From Byssothecium circinans (lineage: Eukaryota; Ascomycota; Dothideomycetes; Pleosporales; Massarinaceae), in assembly GCA_010015675.1 (NCBI GenBank), contig ML976995.1, positions 551,792 to 615,791 on the forward strand: a stretch of DNA of 64,000 nucleotides, in the 5' to 3' direction. Shown here piece by piece: positions 57,096 to 64,000 of the stretch. The position numbers and the translations under genes were made by a program. The notes below the pieces were generated by a model that made no database searches, was not told where the DNA came from, and was given only the letters and a program-made list of their open reading frames with translations. Position 1 is the first letter of the stretch. Every line of letters begins with the position of its first letter.

Positions 57096-58432
57096 TCACT
57101 CGAGAACTATGCTTTCGCCATTCCCAACGTCTTCGAGCTTTACGCCTTCGAACTCGTCATAGTCCATTTCGATGTCTCCTCCGTTTAGTTCCGCCCTGGC
57201 TTCTTTCAACGCGTCTTCAAGCGTCCAGATCTTACGCCTCAAAAACCATGCTACGAGACCTCCGCCTTTCTTCACCTCATCATGCGTCGCCACCCAGTAT
57301 TTTGCGCGTAGAATTCGCTGTGCCCGTACTCCATTCACCGCCCCAAGGTTCAGTTGTTGCGCCGCAGAAATAGAAACGTCGTGTAGCCCGTGGAGGAAGG
57401 CCAGCGTGAGTAACGGCGGATCGGCTTGCGCGATGGGCGCCAATGCCTCGTGATGTATGCCATGTGGAGTGTATATGACGCATTCTGCGGCTTCTGGTGC
57501 GTTTGACGAGGGCTCGTCGCCGTATATGGAAAGTGAGGAGCGCTTCCTAGGCGTTGTAGATATGAAAGGATGCGTCGCGAAAGTTATGAGGAGCGCGGAA
57601 TGATAGTTTAATGCGTCGCTCGGGGCTACAAGGCGCGATATGCTGAGCCATGACGGGAGTGGGAGGAGAGAATAGTCGTGCCAGTCTGGCGCATCGGAGG
57701 TGAAAGTCGGCGTCGTCATTACTGTACGAAAGTGGTTGAAACTCGAAATGAGCTTCGCGGCTTGCTGTATATGGTCAGCTAGAAGTTCAATATCTATTGG
57801 TGTCTACAAACCTCGGTCGCAAAGACAGGCACATCTGGATGCACCTCGAGCAGCGTATCCTTATGGCAGTGGTCCGTAAACTCATGCGAAATGGCTACCA
57901 CGTCAATGAACGTCTCAATATCTGCTCCGGCCTCCAAGTTTGTCTTTCGACCCCTCCCAAGCCTCAATCCACCTGCCAGTATCTCTATTTGTCTCACCAT
58001 CTCTTCCACCTCCGCAATACTCTGGACGGCACTCTCGACCGCGTGGAATTGCTGAGAAAACCATTTCGCTACATCTGATTGTCCACCCGTTAACCACGGG
58101 TCTATGAGTATATTGTAGTATATCCGGCTTCCGTGCTTGACTGCCGACGATGGTCGCGGGATCTGGAGGAGCCATGAGGTGTCGGCATTTAGATGGTGAA
58201 GTATTGGCCGGCGCGTCGCGAGCGACTTTACAATCGCATCGCGAATCTCGAGGTGTAGCTGCGCTGATGGCGCGTCCATGATTGCTGTTAAGGAGGCATC
58301 GTCAAGTGTGGTGTGAAAGACGGCGGTCAGTGAAAGCGGTGGAGAGGTGGCAGGTGCGGAGGCGCTAGCGGAGCTTGGGTGAATTGATGACGCAGGGATT
58401 GAAGCGATGCGATGCGATGCGAGCCACGACAT
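57096..58432 (-). CDS. Metallo-beta-lactamase-fold protein, fungal subgroup
   Basis: Exons 57812-58432 and 57096-57764 (47-nt intron) give 429 residues, starting at the first ATG in the frame (58432). Conserved parts are SRIYYNILIDPWLTGGQSDV, then VVAISHEFTDHCHKDTLLEV in place of the classical HxHxDH, VFATE joined across the intron to QAAKLISSFNHF, SISRLVAPSDALNYHSALLI and IYTPHGI. I recognise it as a fungal beta-lactamase-superfamily protein. The HEFTDHCH sequence could still supply metal ligands, but one histidine is missing from the canonical motif. The end of the GNAT gene is 134 bp away (convergent). Substrate unknown. Confidence 0.75.
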
Positions 58433-58796
58433 AAACACATCACATTGCCTCGACCTTTACCGGCGTGTGCCAGATACACAATCCCATTCTACAACAAGCC
58501 ATTATGGCTTAACAGACGTCTTTAGGCCATCTCATTCTGTCAAGGTACCTCCCTCCGCCAAAAACCCACCGATTCATCAGTCCCAGTCCCCGTGTTGTCA
58601 CACATCTCGTACATATGTACAGAGAAGTGGGGAATGAACAGCTTTTACTAATATACTTGATAAAAAGTTTGAATCAGGCGTGCGGATGAGTCTATAGTTC
58701 TGTTCCAACGCCTTTGAATTTCAAGAAAAGAGCGAGCTGCGTCTTCTAAGCTTATAGACGAACGTCAATCCGGCCTCTCCACTTGCAGCAACTCCT
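58433..58796. other. Short intergenic region
   Basis: About 360 bp holding the metallo-beta-lactamase-fold gene promoter and the 3' end of the small secreted protein gene (both on the minus strand). Nothing else seen. Confidence 0.5.
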
Positions 58797-59248
58797 CTAG
58801 TAGCAGGACCAAGAGCTAGCACGGTTGTCGAAGTTGACATCGGTCAAGTTGACCTGCCCAGGACCCAAGACCTCAGACTTCTTGATCGAAACACTCTCCC
58901 CCTTACAACCAACATCCCTAATGATCGGTTAGCTCTTCATTCTTCACTATTCAGCACAGGGAACGACTTACTCGAAAAGCGTGCAACCATTTCCGAGGCC
59001 AGTACGATCTACGTAAGCGTACGAGATGTTGTTGTCCAGATATTGTTCAGTAATGTCGTGGCCTTGACGACTTCATTAGCTTCACCATTGATGAACAGCT
59101 CAGCTCTGGAATACTCACAGATCCAACGTTCGGAAGCCCAGGTCTGTCGGACACCTGCGTTGCCCGGCTCGGTCGACACGTACCAAATCACGATGCCTTG
59201 CGCCGCAGTGGTCATCAGAGCGAGAGTGGTAGCGAGAACAGACTTCAT
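58797..59248 (-). CDS. Small secreted cysteine-containing protein (effector-like)
   Basis: Three small exons, 59119-59248, 58972-59062 and 58797-58917, give 113 residues. Introns are 56 nt (GTGAGT, GCTAAT branch, AAG acceptor) and 54 nt (GTAAGT...TAG). Residues 1-18 form a signal peptide (MKSVLATTLALMTTAAQG). The ~95-residue mature chain has four cysteines (44, 70, 78, 112), enough for two disulfides, and two potential N-glycosylation sites (N55, N97). It ends SSWSCY. No domain recognised. A TATAAA lies about 90 bp upstream. Small size, secretion signal and paired cysteines fit the operational definition of a candidate effector or cell-wall protein; no activity can be read from the sequence. 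Confidence 0.75.
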
Positions 59249-59338
59249 TTTGAACGGAAGTATTGAGAAAAGAGACGGTGAAAGTCGATGGATGAGAGGT
59301 GTAAGATGTTATGCCTGACTACGACGTTCACATGTCCC

Positions 59339-59344
59339 TTTATA
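59339..59344 (-). promoter_or_regulatory. TATA box of the small secreted protein gene
   Basis: TATAAA on the minus strand, ending about 90 bases before the ATG at 59248, a suitable distance for a core promoter. Confidence 0.5.
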
Positions 59345-60293
59345 CGTCCAGAAGTCCTCCGGAGATCGAGTGAGCGACTGCTCCACCGTCCTGTGCACAA
59401 CGTCACCCGTCAAGGAGACCCGTGTAAACATGTCCTGCAAATAGAAAACCTGCACGTGCATCATGATCGATATCGTAAAACCCATGCATGAGTTGATATG
59501 TGTAATGTTGTTCAATTCCTGGCTGCGATTGGCTGGACTGCATCTGACCTTGACTAAAACCATTCTCAATAAGGTAGTAAACCGGCGATATAGTCGCCTA
59601 GTGGCTAGATATATTTCGTGTTCAACGCGGCTCCGCGCCAGAGCTTAAGGTTATTTGGAGGCCTGGCTTATGTGTGAACGAGTCGCACTGCTGAAGCTTC
59701 TGTAAGATGAGGGACCGTGCTTTAGCCGTATGACCCTAATATTACTGCTTAGAACTGTGAGATTTTCGGCTACACCGAGTATAGATGGAGAGAGGAGTTT
59801 TCGTTTTTTGGTATCATATATTGAAGGGGGACCTAAAGAGTCAATTGAGGAATGATTGGCAAAGAGAATACCTGAATAAAGCACCGATTAGGCCACGCAG
59901 ATCGTCGAACGCAAGGCTATCGGAGAATACAAGGATTCCTGCAACCTAAGCTATTCGTTCGTCATTATTATGAGAAAATAAAGACCGTAAAGGTGGTGTT
60001 CTTCGCTTTGATCGGAGAGACGAACCGCCAAGCCAATGACGTGGGGGTCAAGTGAATCACCTGCGCAGCCATACGGTAGCGCTCAACACATAACGCTTTT
60101 GCCTCACCTTCCCCCCACTCACCGCATTCAATGACTCTAATACTGTGAAGTGACTCAAACAAACGCAAACTCAGCCACCTATGAACCACACCCAAAGCCG
60201 CTTGCTTCTTCCTCATCCTCATTCCCACCAGAACAAATCAACCTATCAAAATCATCAACCCTTCCTTGACCGCCCTGCTCAGACCGCAAAGCC
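59345..60293. other. Intergenic region, divergent promoters
   Basis: About 950 bp between the secreted protein (minus) and the SPRY protein (plus). No gene or repeat recognised; small open frames have no family features. Confidence 0.5.
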
Positions 60294-61439
60294 ATGTTGA
60301 AGAAATTAGAAGGGAAGCTGAAAGGCAAGCTGAGAGGCGATGACGATCAAGCATCAGGCCAGCAACACGGTCAATACTCCTCCGCGCAATCAGGACTCCA
60401 CCCGAGTAATCCATGGTACACGCCGCCACCACCGCAGCACAACAACAACAATAATAAAGGTGATGAGAAATATCAGCCGCCCCCAGGACCACCGCCGGGT
60501 TACGGATCCTCAAGCTCCGGTTACGCGCCTCCTCCCGGCCCGCCGCCATCTCATGTCCCACAGCAGCCACCTCCTGCGTATCACGACTGGACAGTGGTCC
60601 CCGATACAGCACTCCTCCCTCCTCCCCCATCAATGCTATACGATGAATCTCCCACAAGTAATGCGACGGCGCAAGAAAATGCGAGAGCAACTGAGTGGCA
60701 GAACGCAAATCCACTCTCGTCGCCGAAATCCTATAAACCCCAAGCCCTAGCAGCGATCAACGACTCACAGCTTACACTACTTCAACCGCCGGATTACGTT
60801 GGAAATATCAAGTCGCAAGAGCAGGTCGGTCATTGGAGATGCTCCACACGCTCCAGCTGCAAGGACTCCAGCCTGCTTACGGATTTGCCTCTGTACTCTG
60901 CTCTCAAACACTCACCATTAGTTACAGAGCGCACGAAGACCATCTACTTCGAGATCAAGATTCGAAGCATGGGCGGCCGAAGTTTCTCGCGTCAAGAAGC
61001 ATCCGCCGGAATCGCTGTGGGCTTTGTCGCACCGCCGTATCCCCTATTTCGTCTTCCAGGTTGGCAGCGAGGCAGCCTGGCAGTACACGGGGATGATGGT
61101 AGAAAATATGTCAATGACACGGAGGGTGGTGCGGAATTCACTGACCCTTTCAAGCCTGGCGAGGTCATCGGGATTGGAATGACTTTTGCACTGCCAAAAA
61201 ATCCGCCCACGTACGAGCAGCCGGAGCAGATCAACCCACTCGACATCGCTGTATTCTTCACTCGGAATGGAGTTCAGAAGGGTGGCTGGGATGGCAATCA
61301 AGAGCTTGATGCGAGGTGCGTGGGTGGAGCGACGGGCTTGAAAGGGGAGTGCGACCTGTTCCCGGCCATTGGCGTGTTCGGGGCGGTAGATTTCGAAGCT
61401 TTTTTCCATCCTTCTCAGTGGGTCTATCAACCTTCCTAG
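60294..61439 (+). CDS. SPRY-domain protein with proline-rich N-terminus
   Basis: A single exon encodes 381 residues. The N-terminus is a basic MLKKLEGKLKGKLRG helix, then a Gln/Asn and PPPGPPPGYG-type proline-rich region to about residue 125. The SPRY fold follows: TIYFEIKIRSMGG, ASAGIAVGFVAPPYP, LPGWQRGSLAVHGDDGRKYV, FKPGEVIGIGMTF, DIAVFFTRNGVQKGG and LFPAIGVFGAVDFEAFF. It resembles the SPRY module of yeast Ssh4/Ear1 (adaptors for Rsp5) but lacks a transmembrane segment, so that role is uncertain. SPRY domains bind partner proteins; the proline-rich tail could bind WW or SH3 domains. Confidence 0.85.
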   Translation: MLKKLEGKLKGKLRGDDDQASGQQHGQYSSAQSGLHPSNPWYTPPPPQHNNNNNKGDEKYQPPPGPPPGYGSSSSGYAPPPGPPPSHVPQQPPPAYHDWTVVPDTALLPPPPSMLYDESPTSNATAQENARATEWQNANPLSSPKSYKPQALAAINDSQLTLLQPPDYVGNIKSQEQVGHWRCSTRSSCKDSSLLTDLPLYSALKHSPLVTERTKTIYFEIKIRSMGGRSFSRQEASAGIAVGFVAPPYPLFRLPGWQRGSLAVHGDDGRKYVNDTEGGAEFTDPFKPGEVIGIGMTFALPKNPPTYEQPEQINPLDIAVFFTRNGVQKGGWDGNQELDARCVGGATGLKGECDLFPAIGVFGAVDFEAFFHPSQWVYQPS

Positions 61440-61622
61440 ACATTTATTAGACTACAGTCAACATCAACGGGAGAGAGTTGATGTGGTGGGTATGATTACT
61501 CAGCGAGAGGCTCGAGCTCTGATTGGCAGGAGTGACACATAGTTCTTTCTTCTTTCCGTGTTTGCTCTGTAGAACACTTTCCTTGACCTCAACATATCAA
61601 TTTTCTACACTCTAATTCTACG
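61440..61622. promoter_or_regulatory. Short intergenic promoter region
   Basis: 183 bp between two genes on the same strand. It holds the 3' UTR of the SPRY gene and the promoter of the MAK32-like gene. Confidence 0.4.
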
Positions 61623-62722
61623 ATGGGGTCTTCTACCCGAAAAATCTCTTGTGTCTCTCTTGGCATGGTCATCATCGATGAGATTCATATGCCCGGTCGA
61701 TCTCCCCTTATCGATGTACTCGGTGGCTCGGCATCTTTCGTAACCCTCGGCCAACGGCTTTTCGCATCTGTGCCACAAGAAGTGGGATGTTTGATCATTG
61801 CAGGCAATGACTTCCCTTCAGCTATTAAAGAACGTCTCGAACGTTGGGGTATTACGTTGGAGGCGAAAGTTCGAGAGGGTCGGAATTCCACGCGAGGAAA
61901 GTTGGTCTATACAGACAACACTTTTGGGCGTGAGTAATATTCACCTGAACAAACGACTATGACTGATCCAACCCAGCTAAAACGTTCGAGTACAATAGCG
62001 AGCCGCTACGAGCTGCACCTACCGATCTAGTCGGGACGCCTCTTTTACGGGCTAAGGCTTTCCACCTCTTTGGCACTCCGGCCGAGATCTTGGATCAGGT
62101 GCCTCAGCTACTTCGATTTAGAGAACGTGTAGGGATAGATGATCACCCACTAATAGTCTGGGAGCCGCTTCCTGGAGCTTGCACGAAGACAAATCGCCAT
62201 CTGTTTCTCGCAGCCTGCAAACTCGTCGATGTCTTTTCACCAAACCACATCGAAGCAGCCGCCATCTTTGATGATACGCCTTCAGGAACTTTCGACTCGG
62301 AGAAGACAGAATCCTTTGCTCAGACTATAGTGGATTCGTCGATTGGACTGGATTACAACGGCGTTGTCATTATTCGAGCAGGCGAACATGGCGCTCTGGC
62401 AATGAGTCGCAATACACGACCAACATGGCTTCCAGCTTACTACGATGAAGGCTCTGCCAAAGTGATTGATCCTACAGGAGCTGGGAATACGTTTCTAGGT
62501 GGCTATATCGTTGGATGGCAGAAGTCTGGCAATATTTGCGAGGCAATGAAGTACGGGCACGTTGCAGCGAGCTTTGCGTTGGAGCAAATAGGACTCCCTG
62601 ACCTGGTTAAAGATGAGAGGGGTGGTCAAGAACTCTGGAATGGTGTCAGCGTTATGGATCGATTAAGAGAGTACAAGGAACGGCTGAGTCTTGCGGAGGT
62701 CAAATCGGAGCGTTTGATCTAG
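61623..62722 (+). CDS. MAK32: pfkB/ribokinase-like protein, MAK32 type
   Basis: Exons 61623-61929 and 61977-62722 (47-nt intron, GTGAGT donor) give 350 residues. The N-terminal strand is SCVSLGMVIIDEI, then a glycine-rich GGSASFVTLGQRL. After the intron come KTFEYNS, FHLFGTPAEIL, VWEPLPGAC, DVFSPNHIEAA and VVIIRAGEHGALA. The anion-hole region reads DPTGAGNTFLGGY, where ordinary pfkB kinases have GAGD with the catalytic Asp. MAK32-like proteins share this Asn as far as I recall. In yeast MAK32 is needed for stability of the L-A double-stranded RNA virus of killer strains, and no kinase substrate is established. Kinase activity is doubtful because of the Asp to Asn change. Confidence 0.82.
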
Positions 62723-63421
62723 GCGAGAAGGTCGTTTGGCATTATATTGAATGCCCATATGTCTCTCATTGGTGGATGCCTCTACATACGGTTCTAGAAG
62801 TCTGTGCGTTTCACGTACGAGAGTGCCGTTTGGGAATGTTAGCATTGTTTTGCTGTCTGCGCCATTCTTGGGGTGGGCTGCACCTATTTTGGTATTCACT
62901 AGCCTTCCCCATTAAACTCTCCGTATCCCCTCAGTTATTTTTGTGTGAAATTTTGTTGACCATTATCGCAGTATCATGAAGATACTCTGGTTTAATCGCG
63001 AAATAAGAGTGGGCCTAAACGCTCATGCGACAACGCTTCCATCATCACGAAAGCAGTAGTCCCACCGCACGCAAGGAAATACGCTTGGAACACGCTTCGA
63101 CAGAACCTTCGACCTAAAGTTTGATAGTTAGATGTCTACATATGATCCTGTAGTAGAATATTAAAAAGAATGAAGTAGCGATTTTCACTCGAGCCTTGAA
63201 TCATTCATTAATGTTACGTACAAATGGTCGAAAATTAGCATCATGTTTTCACGGAATCCCACGATGGACCTCTATTCCCAACCCAGAGCATAAAATACAA
63301 TTGCAATTCGTTAAACTATCAAAGCGGGTATCATGTATTGTGAAGCCATGCATTCACTCCCTGTATATGCATAGGTGTATACTCGCAATCGTGGAGAGGA
63401 TCGTCGGTCCAGATTAGAGTT
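62723..63421. other. Tail-to-tail intergenic region
   Basis: About 700 bp between converging genes. It is fairly AT-rich towards the right end. No gene, repeat or RNA recognised. Confidence 0.5.
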
Positions 63422-64000
63422 TTATTCACTCTTCAACGCAGGCGGACACCCTAACCAAGTCTCTGGGGTTGTGCCGCCAGTCTCTTGTCCATTAACGATC
63501 CGCGACGAAGCATTGGTCTCTCCGTCTACTTCAGTTGATGAAGATATTCCCGATGTATTCTCACCATCGCCAAGACTCGCTTTCTCCGCCTCTTCCTTTG
63601 CATCACCGTCGCCGTGTCCGAACCCACACTTGTTCTTCCTCCTCCAATTGCTCAACTCTTCATCATCCGGTTTGCAGTGCATCCATACCTCGTCTCCAGT
63701 GTTATAGAACCCATGCTTCTTTGCTCGCTTCAACTTCCGCTGTACACGTGCAGCCAGCCTGGTCCTGAACTCATTGTTGATTTTGAGGCGACTGGCAATG
63801 AACTCGTTATCCGGCTTGTGTTCATCTGGAACCTGGTCGAGAGGCTGCCCTTGGAGTAGTTCTTCGTCGGTGAGACAGCGTTGGATGATAGATTTACCAG
63901 CACCTTCGGTGACATCCCGCAGAAACTCCAGGGATGCGCTAATGTTGAGATCGATGGCGCGTTGAGGGTTGACCGTGGCTTTGAAGAAGAAGGAAAGTAT
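63422..64000 (-). CDS. Conserved fungal protein of unknown function, 5'-truncated
   Basis: An open frame of 192 codons runs from the right edge to a TAA at 63422-63424; the N-terminus is outside the window. The visible part contains FFFKATVNPQRAIDLNISAS, LEFLRDVTEGAGKSIIQRCL, a basic stretch RVQRKLKRAKKHGF, and DEVWMHCKPDDEEL, followed by an acidic, Ser/Gly-rich tail. The pattern looks like the C-terminus of a fungal hydrolase-like family, but I cannot name it with confidence. Confidence 0.65.
   Translation of the reverse strand: MLSFFFKATVNPQRAIDLNISASLEFLRDVTEGAGKSIIQRCLTDEELLQGQPLDQVPDEHKPDNEFIASRLKINNEFRTRLAARVQRKLKRAKKHGFYNTGDEVWMHCKPDDEELSNWRRKNKCGFGHGDGDAKEEAEKASLGDGENTSGISSSTEVDGETNASSRIVNGQETGGTTPETWLGCPPALKSE

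Overview
The window is nuclear DNA of a filamentous ascomycete (Pezizomycotina). Genes are spaced one per 2-4 kb on both strands. Most introns are short (45-57 nt) with GTRNGT donors, CTRAY-like branch sites and YAG acceptors. Typical filamentous-fungal families are present: a group III HAMP-repeat histidine kinase, a HET-domain protein, a CNT nucleoside permease, a DUR3 urea permease, and a helicase/AAA+ giant with an NFX1-type finger. The class may be Dothideomycetes, but I cannot prove that from sequence alone. Splice junctions were placed by hand from reading frame, splice motifs and family conservation, and each intact gene model below sums to whole codons.

Layout. 1-18 kb holds housekeeping and regulatory genes: a 5'-truncated LAA2/DUF5102-type trafficking protein, the Nik1-type hybrid histidine kinase, a Uls1-like SNF2/RING translocase, an STB6-like protein, and the GID-complex subunit Rmd5. 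18-28 kb has large gene-poor stretches around two nitrogen-source permeases (nucleoside CNT and urea DUR3), each preceded by several HGATAR motifs. 29-30.6 kb encodes a Ser/Thr-rich single-pass surface protein.

32-38 kb is a decaying accessory block. It holds a relic of a monocarboxylate-type MFS carrier, an intact flavin monooxygenase, a DAL5-type permease with one in-frame stop, and an M19 dipeptidase with a nonsense codon and a frameshift. 38-50.7 kb holds a conserved fungal protein often labelled GGPP synthetase, then a 2338-residue protein joining a ZNFX1-like SF1 helicase to an NFX1-type finger and three CbbX/SpoVK-like AAA+ modules. A HET-domain gene lies tail-to-tail with it. 53.6-64 kb holds F-box, GNAT, metallo-beta-lactamase-fold, SPRY and MAK32-like genes, a small secreted cysteine-containing protein, and a partial gene at the right edge.

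The most unusual object is the helicase/triple-AAA+ giant (40282-48108). All four of its P-loops look intact, and three of them are split by a phase-1 intron. The second theme is nitrogen scavenging (CNT, DUR3, DAL5-like permease plus dipeptidase), part of which is degenerating. Gene-free stretches over about 300 bases are listed with what was seen in them.
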